The position numbers were made by a program, and so were the translations under genes. A DNA stretch of 64,000 nucleotides from positions 278,136 through 342,135 of the forward strand of contig NZ_QJUI01000003.1 in NCBI RefSeq assembly GCF_004327285.1, written 5' to 3'. This document shows, in pieces, positions 47,748 through 55,840 of the stretch. Position 1 is the first letter of the stretch. Every line of letters begins with the position of its first letter. The notes beneath the pieces are model-generated. The model saw only the letters and a list, made by a program, of their open reading frames with translations, did not search any database and had not been told where the DNA came from. Origin of the DNA: Phytopseudomonas daroniae (lineage in GTDB: Bacteria; Pseudomonadota; Gammaproteobacteria; Pseudomonadales; Pseudomonadaceae).

Positions 47748-48554
47748 ATGTCGTTCGATGAGCAACGTTTCGCCGGAATCGCCCGGTTGTATGGCCGTGA
47801 AGGCGCGCAGCGGCTGGCGGCTGCCCACGTGGCAGTGGTCGGTATCGGCGGTGTCGGCTCCTGGGTGGCCGAGGCGCTGGCGCGCTCCGGGGTGGGCGAG
47901 ATTTCCCTGTTCGATCTGGACGATGTCTGTGTCAGCAACACCAACCGCCAGGCCCATGCCCTGCAAGGCCAGGTCGGTCGCGCCAAGGTCGAAGTAATGG
48001 GCGAACGGCTGCGGGCGATCAACCCGGCCTGCGTGGTGCATGAGGTGGCTGACTTCGTGACCCGCGATACCATGGCCGACTACATCACCGTCGAGCTCGA
48101 CGCGGTGGTCGACTGCATCGATAGCGTGGCGGCCAAGACGGCGCTGATCTCCTGGTGCAAGCGGCGCAAGATCGCCATCATCACCACTGGCGGTGCGGGT
48201 GGGCAGATCGATCCGAGTCAGGTGCAGGTGGGGGATCTGAACAAGACCTTCAACGACCCGCTGGCTGCCAAGGTGCGCTCCACACTGCGCCGCGATTACG
48301 GGTTCTCCCGTACACCGGGGCGCAACTACAGCGTGCCCTGCGTGTTCTCCACCGAGCAGCTGCGTTACCCGACGCCCGATGGCAGCGTGTGCCAGAGCAA
48401 GGCTTTTGTGGGCGAAGGGGTGAAACTCGATTGTGCCGGTGGCTTCGGCGCGGTGATGATGGTCACCGCGACCTTCGGCATGGTCGCCGCCGCGCGTATC
48501 GTCGACAAGCTGGTGGCGGGTGCGCGGCGACCGGCAGAGCGCGAGCCAGGGTAA
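47748..48554 (+). CDS. tcdA: tRNA threonylcarbamoyladenosine dehydratase
   Basis: 268 residues of the ThiF/E1-like family. ATP-binding VAVVGIGGVGSWVAEALARSGVGEISLFDLDDVCVSNTNRQ and CIDSVAAKTALISWC are characteristic of TcdA (CsdL), which cyclises t6A to ct6A in tRNA. Start at 47748 follows AAGAGGA and removes a 20-codon upstream extension. The csdA-sufE pair encoded nearby is the sulfur system that works with TcdA in E. coli. Confidence 0.9.
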   Translation: MSFDEQRFAGIARLYGREGAQRLAAAHVAVVGIGGVGSWVAEALARSGVGEISLFDLDDVCVSNTNRQAHALQGQVGRAKVEVMGERLRAINPACVVHEVADFVTRDTMADYITVELDAVVDCIDSVAAKTALISWCKRRKIAIITTGGAGGQIDPSQVQVGDLNKTFNDPLAAKVRSTLRRDYGFSRTPGRNYSVPCVFSTEQLRYPTPDGSVCQSKAFVGEGVKLDCAGGFGAVMMVTATFGMVAAARIVDKLVAGARRPAEREPG

Positions 48555-48588
48555 TGTGGGTGCCGCACGCTCGTTGCTGACGTTCGTA

Positions 48589-48870
48589 TCAGGTGCGCCG
48601 CACCCTGTTTCGTCGCCACCATAACCCTATGCCGGTAATGCCCAGAAGCGTGAGTGCCAGCCCACCAGCGGCCATGACAGCCTCCAGCCATGTGCCTCCC
48701 AGCGCACCCGTGTGAAGCGGATAGATCACCGCGACGGCCCGTGCGCCGGGGTCGAGTTCGTTCCAGCGATGGATGGCAAGTACCTCTCCAGACCATGGGT
48801 GCAGCCAGACTGATGTCAGCCCGTTGGGCGCAGTGACCTGCCCAGCCCGGTAATCTGGTATTCCACACGC
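48589..48870 (-). pseudogene. C-terminal fragment of a PepSY-associated membrane protein
   Basis: Reads PDYRAGQVTAPNGLTSVWLHP, then a WNELDPGARAVAVIYPLHTG segment and the final membrane helix with GIGLWWRRN before the stop. These are the last ~90 residues of a PepSY_TM family reductase or siderophore-associated protein; the large N-terminal part is missing, replaced by a HxlR fragment in another frame. Confidence 0.8.
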
Positions 48871-48957
48871 GGCGGTACCTCGGCATATATCGTGCGTTGA
48901 ACGAGCTTGCGGCGTTCGAACAGGCGCAGTGGCCGGGTCAGTTCTTGTTGCGTGAGG
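48816..48957 (-). pseudogene. Fragment of an HxlR-family regulator
   Basis: Begins right after the sufE stop and reads LTQQELTRPLRLFERRKLVQ, then a segment ending YAEVPPRVEYQITGLGRSL before a stop. The PPRVEY...LGRSL core is the HxlR winged-helix signature. The N-terminal helix-turn-helix is absent. It overlaps the PepSY fragment in a different frame, so the two gene ends were joined by a deletion. Confidence 0.75.
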
Positions 48958-49368
48958 TCAGGTCTGTTCGGTCAGCCGACGCATCTGCTGCACGACGGCA
49001 TTGAGACCATTGCTGCGTGACGGCGAAAGCTGGCGCGACAGGCCCAACTGCTCAAACCAGCCGGCGACATCCACGCTTGTCAGTGTCTGTGCATCCAGGC
49101 CATCAATGCGTACCAGCAGCAGAGCGAGCAGGCCGCGTAGCAGGCGTGCATCGCTGGATGCACGAAATACCCAGCGCCCGCCCAGTTGTTCGCCGACCAG
49201 CCAGACCTGGCTTTCGCAGCCGTTCACGCGATTCGCTTCGCTGCGCTCGGCTTCGTCGAGAGGCTCCAGGCGCTCGCCCCACTGCATCAGCAGTCGCGCT
49301 CGCTGTTCCCAGCCGGAGCAGGCAGCGAACGCATCGAGTGCTTCGCGGGCGCCGTCGGGGAGGTTCAT
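48958..49368 (-). CDS. csdE: Cysteine desulfurase sulfur acceptor (SufE/CsdE)
   Basis: 136 residues. The acceptor cysteine is C51 in NRVNGCESQVWL, the family signature. Takes persulfide from CsdA and passes it to sulfur-requiring partners such as TcdA-linked steps. The start at 49368 overlaps the csdA stop (ATGA), so expression is coupled. Confidence 0.88.
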   Translation of the reverse strand: MNLPDGAREALDAFAACSGWEQRARLLMQWGERLEPLDEAERSEANRVNGCESQVWLVGEQLGGRWVFRASSDARLLRGLLALLLVRIDGLDAQTLTSVDVAGWFEQLGLSRQLSPSRSNGLNAVVQQMRRLTEQT

Positions 49369-50570
49369 CGCAGCAGCTCCAGGGCGTTGTCCAGTGCAGC
49401 GAAGAAACGCTGCAGGTCGCTTTCGTCGTTGTAGAGCCCCAGCGACACGCGAATGGCGCCGTTCACGCCCAGCCGTTGCAGCAATGGCATCGCGCAATGA
49501 TGGCCGACCCGCACGGCGATGCCTTGCTCGGTGAGCAGGTGGGCGAGGTCGCCGCTGTGTATGCCGTCGATGGTAAAGCAGGCCAGTGCTGTTTGCGGCT
49601 CGCCGAGCAGGCGCACATCCTCGTAGCGTTGCAGGCCGGCCAGCAACATCTGGTGCAACGCGGCTTCGTGGGCGCTGACGGCATCGGCGTCGAGACTGTC
49701 GAGATAATCCAGGGTCGCGCCAAGGGCGATCACACCGGACACCGGTGGCGTGCCAGCCTCCAGACCAAGGGGGGCATGGCGGAAAGTGGCGGCGTGATAA
49801 TTCGCCTGTTGCACCATTTCCCCACCGAACTGCCAGTGTTGCAGGCACTGCAGCGCACTACGCCGACCGTAGAGCAGGCCAACGCCATCCGGGCCATACA
49901 GCTTGTGGCTGGAGCAGGCGTAGAAGTCGCAGCCCAGTGCCTGCATGTCCTGGCGACCATGCACGATGGCCTGGGCGCCATCCACGACCGTCAGTGCGCC
50001 CTGGTCGCGCGCCAGTTGTATCAGCGACTCCAGTGGCTGCCAGCGTCCCAATACATTGGACAGTTGGCTGACCGCGAGCAGCCGGGTTCTTGCGCCAATA
50101 AGCGTGGTGGCCTGTGGCAGGTCGATATCGCCGGCAGTCGTCAGCGGCAGTACCACCAGCCTGAGGGCCTTGCGCGCGGCCAGTTGCTGCCAGGGCAGCA
50201 GATTGGCGTGGTGTTCGGCGGCGCTGATGACGATTTCGTCGCCCGCGCTGAACAGGTGCTCCAGCCCATAGGCGAGCAGGTTCAGGGATTCGGTGGCGCC
50301 ACGGGTGAAGACGATTTCTTCGGCGCTGGCGGCGTTCAGCCAGCGAGCCGCCTTGTCGCGGGTGTCTTCGAAGGCACGGGTGGCGCGTTCGCCGGGCAGA
50401 TGCTGGGCACGGTGCACATTGGCTGCGCCGCCCGCGTAGTAGGCCAGCAGGGCATCCAGTACCGCTTGCGGTTTTTGCGCCGTGGCGGCGCTGTCGAGGT
50501 AGGTCTGGCTTTCGCTATCGAGAGCCAGCATGCCGGGAAAGTCGGCGCGCCAAGGGGAAGTGAGAGCCAT
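49365..50570 (-). CDS. csdA: Cysteine desulfurase (class II, CsdA/SufS type)
   Basis: 401 residues. PLP lysine K223 in CSSHKLYGPDGVG, aspartate/histidine cofactor contacts in VVDGAQAIVHG and AEHHANLLPW, and catalytic cysteine C359 in VGHHCAMPLLQR. Releases sulfur from cysteine as a persulfide. The ATG at 50570 is used; a TTG three codons upstream is also in frame. The upstream 70 bases form a palindromic repeat. Confidence 0.9.
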   Translation of the reverse strand: MALTSPWRADFPGMLALDSESQTYLDSAATAQKPQAVLDALLAYYAGGAANVHRAQHLPGERATRAFEDTRDKAARWLNAASAEEIVFTRGATESLNLLAYGLEHLFSAGDEIVISAAEHHANLLPWQQLAARKALRLVVLPLTTAGDIDLPQATTLIGARTRLLAVSQLSNVLGRWQPLESLIQLARDQGALTVVDGAQAIVHGRQDMQALGCDFYACSSHKLYGPDGVGLLYGRRSALQCLQHWQFGGEMVQQANYHAATFRHAPLGLEAGTPPVSGVIALGATLDYLDSLDADAVSAHEAALHQMLLAGLQRYEDVRLLGEPQTALACFTIDGIHSGDLAHLLTEQGIAVRVGHHCAMPLLQRLGVNGAIRVSLGLYNDESDLQRFFAALDNALELLR

Positions 50571-50637
50571 GAGCTTCAAGCTGCAAGCTGCAAGTCAGGG
50601 CTGCGGCTTGCAGCTTGTGGCTTGCAGCTTGGCGCTG
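50571..50637. repeat. Palindromic repeat between csdA and dapD
   Basis: Left arm AGCTGCAAGCTGCAAGT and right arm GCTTGCAGCTTGTGGCTTGC contain repeated AAGCTGCA/TGCAGCTT units that fold back on each other. No second copy is seen in this window, but the short tandem palindromes resemble extragenic elements. Confidence 0.65.
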
Positions 50638-50641
50638 CCTC

Positions 50642-51676
50642 TTAGTTATGAGCGTGCAGGGCTTCGTTCAGCTCGATCGCCGACTTGTTGGTCTTGCACT
50701 CTACCGCGCCGCTCTGCGAGTTGCGACGGAACAGCAGGTCGGCCTGACCCGCCAGGTCACGACCCTTGACCACCTTGACCAGGTTGTTCTGGTCATCGAG
50801 CAGGGCGATCTTGGTGCCAGCGGTCACGTACAGACCGGCTTCGACGATGTTGCGGTCGCCCAGCGGGATGCCGATACCGGCGTTGGCGCCGATCAGGCAG
50901 CCTTCGCCCACGGAGATGACGATGTTGCCACCACCGGACAGGGTGCCCATGGTCGAACAGCCGCCGCCCAGATCCGAACCCTTGCCAACGAATACGCCCG
51001 CCGAGACGCGGCCTTCGATCATGCCCGGGCCAGCGGTGCCGGCGTTGAAGTTGACGAAACCTTCATGCATCACGGTGGTGCCTTCACCGATGTAGGCGCC
51101 CAGGCGGATACGTGCGCTGTCAGCGATACGTACGCCGGTCGGTACCACGTAGTCGGTCATTTTCGGGAACTTGTCCACCGAGAAGACTTCCAGCAGGTCG
51201 CCTTTCAGGCGTGCTTCCAGCTGGCGTTCGGTCAGTTCGGCCAAATCGACAGCGCCCTGGCTGGTCCAGGCGACGTTGGGCAGCAGCGGGAAGATGCCGG
51301 TCAGGTTCAGGCCGTGGGGCTTGACCAGACGATGCGACAGCAGGTGCAGCTTGAGGTAGGCCTCTGGGGTGCTGGTCAGGGTGGCGTCTTCGGCCAGCAG
51401 GGTGACGACCAGTGGCTTGGCGCTTTCCGCCAGACGGGTGAGCAGGGCGCTTTGAACGGCATCGATACCTTTCAGAGCACTGGCCAGCTCACCCGCTTGC
51501 TGGTTGGTGATTGCAATGGCCTGATTGCCGCCGCTGTAGCCGAGCTTCTCGGCGACCTTGGCTACCAGTTCGGCGTTCGGGTTGAGCAGGGGCTGTGCGT
51601 AGAACACTTCCAGCCAGGTGCTTTGACGATTTTGAGTGCCGACCCCGAAGGCCAGGCTGAACAGCGTATTGGACAT
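50642..51676 (-). CDS. dapD: Tetrahydrodipicolinate N-succinyltransferase
   Basis: 344 residues. Long actinobacterial/pseudomonad-type DapD with a left-handed beta-helix built on hexapeptide repeats (VRIADSARIRLGAYIGEGT, GMIEGRVSAGVFVGKGSDLG, IGANAGIGIPLGDRN). Succinylates tetrahydrodipicolinate in the lysine/diaminopimelate pathway, upstream of DapE also encoded here. Downstream comes csdA across the palindromic repeat. Confidence 0.93.
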   Translation of the reverse strand: MSNTLFSLAFGVGTQNRQSTWLEVFYAQPLLNPNAELVAKVAEKLGYSGGNQAIAITNQQAGELASALKGIDAVQSALLTRLAESAKPLVVTLLAEDATLTSTPEAYLKLHLLSHRLVKPHGLNLTGIFPLLPNVAWTSQGAVDLAELTERQLEARLKGDLLEVFSVDKFPKMTDYVVPTGVRIADSARIRLGAYIGEGTTVMHEGFVNFNAGTAGPGMIEGRVSAGVFVGKGSDLGGGCSTMGTLSGGGNIVISVGEGCLIGANAGIGIPLGDRNIVEAGLYVTAGTKIALLDDQNNLVKVVKGRDLAGQADLLFRRNSQSGAVECKTNKSAIELNEALHAHN

Positions 51677-51715
51677 GGATTTTTCCTTGCAGCGAATTCG
51701 ATTGAGGTGACGGTA

Positions 51716-52063
51716 TCAGGCCAGTTCGGCGGCATAGCGCTCGGGTTTGAAGCCGACCAGCGTACGTGCGCCCAGATCCAGTACGGGGCGCTTGATCATC
51801 GACGGTTGGGCCAGCATCAGTTCGATGGCTTTGGCCTGGTCGAGATCGCTTTTCCGGGCGTCGTCGAGCTTGCGGAATGTGGTGCCGGCACGATTGAGGA
51901 TGGTTTCCCAGCCGTGCTCGTCACACCATTTCTGCAGGTTGCCGCGGTCGATACCGTCGGTCTTGTAATCGTGAAAGCGGTAAGCGATACCCTGCTCTTC
52001 GAGCCAGGTACGGGCCTTCTTCATGGTGTCGCAGGCCTTGATCCCATAAAGGACATTACTCAT
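51716..52063 (-). CDS. ArsC/Spx-like protein (YffB type)
   Basis: 115 residues: MSNVLYGIKACDTMKKARTWL with a single C11 instead of the CxxC of Spx; QPSMIKRPVLDLGARTLVGF is the ArsC-family closing motif. YffB-like proteins are glutathione-linked and not arsenate reductases; the function is unclear. It lies 39 bases upstream of dapD on the same strand, as in P. aeruginosa. Confidence 0.85.
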   Translation of the reverse strand: MSNVLYGIKACDTMKKARTWLEEQGIAYRFHDYKTDGIDRGNLQKWCDEHGWETILNRAGTTFRKLDDARKSDLDQAKAIELMLAQPSMIKRPVLDLGARTLVGFKPERYAAELA

Positions 52064-52401
52064 TGATTTTCCTCGGAAGGATTCCACTCGTCGAATCCTC
52101 CTCAATACCTTGTTAATACCGAGCGGTGGATTATGCCACGTCGACTCGGCTTGCGGCGCTGCTGTTGGGGGCGATCAAGTGATCGCGCCATGCAGGTGCA
52201 GAGTTGCATGCACTGTTTCGCAAGCAGGCTACGGGCTCCGCATGACATGCTCATATCACCGGTTCGTCACATTAGCGGATTCCTACAATGACAAGCAGCC
52301 GTTGAGGCGCAGAGATGTCTTGCCGGGCTGCATATAGGGTGGCAGCTTGTACTCGGTCGCTTCTGCGGCAAGGCTTACGCCCTATTTACTGGGAGTGACA
52401 G
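52064..52401. other. Intergenic region between yffB-like gene and cas3 remnant
   Basis: About 340 bases with no supported gene. It should hold the promoter of the yffB-dapD unit on the minus strand and the former cas3 promoter on the plus strand; a TACAAT at 52284-52289 is a possible -10 box for the latter. No CRISPR-type repeats are present here. Confidence 0.5.
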
Positions 52402-53105
52402 ATGAAAGGATTCTCCGGCCTGAGCGATCAAGCTCGCAGGTTGTGGGCAAAAAGTGGTGAGGGCTTCGGTCATGGTGTGCTGGCTCACCTTCTGGATGTC
52501 GCGGCGGTTGCCGGGCGCATGCTGGCCCATGAGCCAGTCAGTAGCCTCGCTCGATTGGGCAGCGCAGGCGCTGGGCGTTGAGCGAATGCATGTGGCGCGC
52601 TGGGTGGCCTGCCTGGTTGGTTTGCATGATTTTGGCAAAGCTATTCCCGGCTTTCAGGACAAGTGGTTCGAAGGGTGACAGGCTGAGGCGCTGGGCTTGC
52701 CGTTCCCGCCGCGCTCGCTGAGTGTCGCCGATCATGCCTGCGCCAGTGCAGCGCTGCTGTGGGAGCATCTGCCGCATCAGGACATTAGTCATCTGTTGTG
52801 GATACGGCACGCTTTGCAGGCCATCAGTGCTCATCATGGTTACAACTTCAACCAGACAACCAGACAGAGTTCAATCGCGCCAAACCGTCGTTCGAGCCGC
52901 CAGCCTGGAGCGAGGCGCGTAAGGAAATCTTTGCCGCCTACTGGGCGGTGCCCGCGCCGTCAGGCACTCCGCAGCTCGAAGCCCTGTCGCAACCGGCGGT
53001 GCAGTGGCTGGCCGGGGAGCGGTGTGAGTCGCTGACCGAACATTATGCCGATGCGGGTGCGCGCCGACCGAGGGTCGCAAGCAATTGGCTGGAGGCCGCC
53101 GGGTA
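52402..53105 (+). pseudogene. cas3: Decayed type I-E cas3, HD nuclease domain only
   Basis: Starts ATG 52402 after GGGAG. Frame 1 reads GLSDQARRLWAKSGEGFGHG, then AHLLDVAAVAGRML. After a frameshift near 52540 a second frame reads WVACLVGLHDFGKAIPGFQD, hits a TGA at 52676, and resumes with ALLWEHLP ... ALQAISAHHGYNF. A second frameshift near 52855 gives AWSEARKEIFAAYWAV ... AVQWLAG. These are the ordered motifs of a Cas3 HD domain (LWxKS, HxLDVAAVA, LHDxGK, AHHG, WLAG). The helicase half is absent and the last ~30 codons do not look like Cas3. Nonfunctional. Confidence 0.83.
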
Positions 53106-53201
53106 GAGGCAATCGCGTTCCGCCGTGTACCCGCTCAAGTTCTCGGAGGTGCTGCCGACGCTCTGGGTAGGGGTACACTGTCGTGAGAGGAGGGAAGTGC
53201 G

Positions 53202-53939
53202 ATGGAGAACGCTGGAATGTCCACCACGCTGTTGGCGTGGCAAGCCAAGGTCGCGTCCGCAGGGCAGGCGGCACAGCAGGGGCAATCGCCTCTGGTTCGT
53301 CACGACGCGCCGGCACCCGAGCCCTCGGTGATCTACCATCCAAGCTCGGAAGACCCTGACGATCGCGGCGATTTCGACGTGTATCAGAAGACGGGACGTC
53401 CCGCGTCCAACTACGCGACCCGCGCCGAACCGGTCGTATTGGCTGAACTCGGAGCCGTTCAAACTTCCTTGGCATCAGCCTACACGGACTTTCAGAAGGC
53501 ACTGGCTGCGACTGATCCTGACCTTGCCGAGAAGAGCTTTGGTTTCAGTGTCGGTCAGGATGGTCGTCTGGTTGCCGTCAATGCAGGTTCATTGAGTCAA
53601 GATCAGATCCAGCGCCTCGAAACGGCGATGAATACTTCTTCTACGCTGGTGAATGCCGCCAATAGCTTTGCAAGGCTGAGCATGGAATTCGTGGCTGCCA
53701 GCGCGGTATATGAGTACGGCAAATTCCATCTGGATCTGGACAACTACGCCAGTACGATCGACCTTGGACGGGCACTTGGCGTTGGCGCTCAGTCCGGACA
53801 GGATCGTTTCAACGGTCAGTGGGACATCCAGTTGTGGCGCAACGGTGAGAAGCGCTACGACGGTTGGGAAAAGCTCGTGGATGGGCAGTGGGTCGATGCA
53901 CCCGAGTATCAGCCCCAGTCCGTCGTTGCTTACAGATGA
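53202..53939 (+). CDS. Hypothetical protein of unknown family
   Basis: 245 residues, soluble, no signal peptide or membrane helix. Ribosome site AGGAGGGA (53189-53196) precedes the ATG. The first ~75 residues are low-complexity and polar; residues about 80-190 look helical (VLAELGAVQTSLASAYTDFQ, SLSQDQIQRLETAMNTSS); the end is aromatic-rich (QWDIQLWRNGEKRYDGWEKL). It sits between a dead cas3 and an isolated CRISPR repeat. I do not recognise it and no partner gene is adjacent; it could be cargo inserted during locus decay. Confidence 0.7.
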   Translation: MENAGMSTTLLAWQAKVASAGQAAQQGQSPLVRHDAPAPEPSVIYHPSSEDPDDRGDFDVYQKTGRPASNYATRAEPVVLAELGAVQTSLASAYTDFQKALAATDPDLAEKSFGFSVGQDGRLVAVNAGSLSQDQIQRLETAMNTSSTLVNAANSFARLSMEFVAASAVYEYGKFHLDLDNYASTIDLGRALGVGAQSGQDRFNGQWDIQLWRNGEKRYDGWEKLVDGQWVDAPEYQPQSVVAYR

Positions 53940-54035
53940 AGGCAGTGCCGGCTTGATGCCGGCACGGCGTGTGTCCTGAGGCTCAGGAGGGGGGGCTGAT
54001 CAGCGTTGGCTGCATAGGTGGCCGAACGTGACGTA

Positions 54036-54064
54036 GTGTTCCCCGCGCCAGCGGGGACGAATCG
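54036..54064 (+). CRISPR. Single orphan type I-E CRISPR repeat
   Basis: Exactly 29 nt: a GTGTTCCCC start, the CCCCGCGCCAGCGGGG stem-loop, and an end GACGAATCG where the common form has GATGAACCG or GATAAACCG. No further copy at the 61-base spacing on either side, so it is a leftover, not an array. Orientation matches the cas3 remnant upstream. Confidence 0.8.
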
Positions 54065-54185
54065 ATAGTAAGTCTCCAGATAGTGCGACCCTGGCTCGTC
54101 AGCCATATCTCTCTATGCTTGGTGCGTTAGAATGCATCGCTACCTACAAGTCATGCGGTCATGTTCGTAAAGGATTCCTTCCGTC

Positions 54186-55826
54186 ATGCAGCTTCTCTAC
54201 ACCATTCTGATCATGTTGCTGGTGGTCAGTGGCACCCGTATCAGCGCCCAGTTCATTCCCTTGCCGCTACCGATCCTGCAGATTCTGATCGGTGCGCTCT
54301 TGGCGATTCCGGTACTGGGGCTGCATGTGCGGCTCGATCCCGAACTGTTCCTCCTGTTGTTCATCCCGCCACTGCTGTTCGTCGATGGCTGGCGCATGCC
54401 CAAGGGGCAGTTTCGCAAGCTGCGTACGCCGATCCTGTTTCTCGCTTTCGCCCTGGTGTTCTTCACCATTCTCGGTGCTGGTTATTTCATTCATTGGTTG
54501 CTGCCCCAGGTGCCGTTGGCAGCCTGCTTCGCGCTGGCGGCGGTGCTGTCGCCGACCGATGCGGTGGCGGTTTCGGCCATCGCCCATGGGCGCCTGCCCA
54601 GCACGCTGAACAATCTGCTGCAGGGCGAGGCACTGATGAACGATGCCTCGGGCCTGGTGGCCTTCAAGTTCGCCGTGGCGGCGACGCTGACGGGTGTGTT
54701 TTCCCTCGGCGATGCCAGTGTGCAGTTCGTCCTGGTGGCCATCGGCGGGCTGCTGATCGGCATGGCACTGAGTTATCTGTTGGGCCACTTGCGGGCCTGG
54801 ATGATCGCCCGTGGCTGGGAAGAACCGGCGCCCCATGTGCTGCTGATGCTGTTGCTGCCTTTCGCTGCTTACGTGGCGGCCGAACACCTGGGGCTGTCGG
54901 GCATTCTCTCGGCGGTGGCGGCGGGGATGATGCAGAGCCGCCTCGACCTGCTGCCGCGGCAGACCACTACGCGACTGCTCAACCGCGGCGTGTGGGCCAT
55001 GCTGGAGTTCACCTTCAATGGCCTGATATTTCTGCTGCTGGGCCTGCAGCTACCGGATATCCTCAAGGCCGCCGTCGGCGATCACGCCGATTCCTGGCAA
55101 TTCCTGCTGCCGGCGCTGGGTTATGTGCTGGCGGTGTACGCCGTGTTGATGACGCTGCGTTTCGTGTGGGTCTACAGCTACTGGCGAACGTCCGGAATGT
55201 TGCGCCGCTGGCGGGGTAAGCCGACGCGTTTCGCCGGGCAATCCCGTCTTGCTCTGACTGCGGTGCTGACGCTCGGTGGCGTGCGCGGCGCAGTGACCCT
55301 CGCCGGTGTAATGTCGCTGCCGCTGCTGCTCAACAATGGTCAGGATTTTCCCGAGCGCGATCTGCTGATCCTTATCGCCGCCGGAGTGATTCTGCTATCG
55401 CTGCTGATTGCCAGTGTCGCCTTGCCGAGGATTCTGCCGCTGTTGCCTCAGGACAACGTGGCGCGTCAGGAAAGCGAACTCAATCGTCACCGCGCGCAGG
55501 TGCTGCAGGCCGCCATTCTCAGCCTGGAAGCCGACGACGAAAAGGCGGCGAATGCCGAAGGCGCGATCGCCATTGCCGAGATCAGGGCCAAGCTGATGAG
55601 CGAATACCGCGACCTGCTCGAACGCACCCGCACGCGCGGTGCGGAAGAGTCGCGCGAGTATCAGCGCCAGGCCGACCAGCTGGAATACCGCATGCGACTC
55701 CAGGCGCTGCGCACTCAGCGCCTGGAGCTGTACCGGATGCGCAAGGAGAACCAGTTGGACGATGACATGCTGGCGGAAATCCTCCGCGACCTGGACAACG
55801 CCGAGGCGCGCCTGCTCAAGGGCTGA
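54186..55826 (+). CDS. CPA1-family Na+/H+ antiporter
   Basis: 546 residues. About twelve membrane helices with the ion-site motif AAVLSPTDAVAVSAIAHG and LLQGEALMNDASGLVAFKF, then GGVRGAVTLAGVMSLP, as in YjcE/NvhA-type antiporters. A long charged cytoplasmic tail (residues about 430-546, coiled-coil prone) is typical. Monocistronic; ends 14 bases before a convergent acyl-CoA dehydrogenase. Confidence 0.9.
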   Translation: MQLLYTILIMLLVVSGTRISAQFIPLPLPILQILIGALLAIPVLGLHVRLDPELFLLLFIPPLLFVDGWRMPKGQFRKLRTPILFLAFALVFFTILGAGYFIHWLLPQVPLAACFALAAVLSPTDAVAVSAIAHGRLPSTLNNLLQGEALMNDASGLVAFKFAVAATLTGVFSLGDASVQFVLVAIGGLLIGMALSYLLGHLRAWMIARGWEEPAPHVLLMLLLPFAAYVAAEHLGLSGILSAVAAGMMQSRLDLLPRQTTTRLLNRGVWAMLEFTFNGLIFLLLGLQLPDILKAAVGDHADSWQFLLPALGYVLAVYAVLMTLRFVWVYSYWRTSGMLRRWRGKPTRFAGQSRLALTAVLTLGGVRGAVTLAGVMSLPLLLNNGQDFPERDLLILIAAGVILLSLLIASVALPRILPLLPQDNVARQESELNRHRAQVLQAAILSLEADDEKAANAEGAIAIAEIRAKLMSEYRDLLERTRTRGAEESREYQRQADQLEYRMRLQALRTQRLELYRMRKENQLDDDMLAEILRDLDNAEARLLKG

Positions 55827-55840
55827 TCGCTCGTTTCCTG

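Noticed and set aside
52300..54185. Complete CRISPR array or other cas genes
   Set aside because: Only one repeat and one broken cas3 are visible; no regularly spaced repeats and no Cas1, Cas2 or Cascade motifs.
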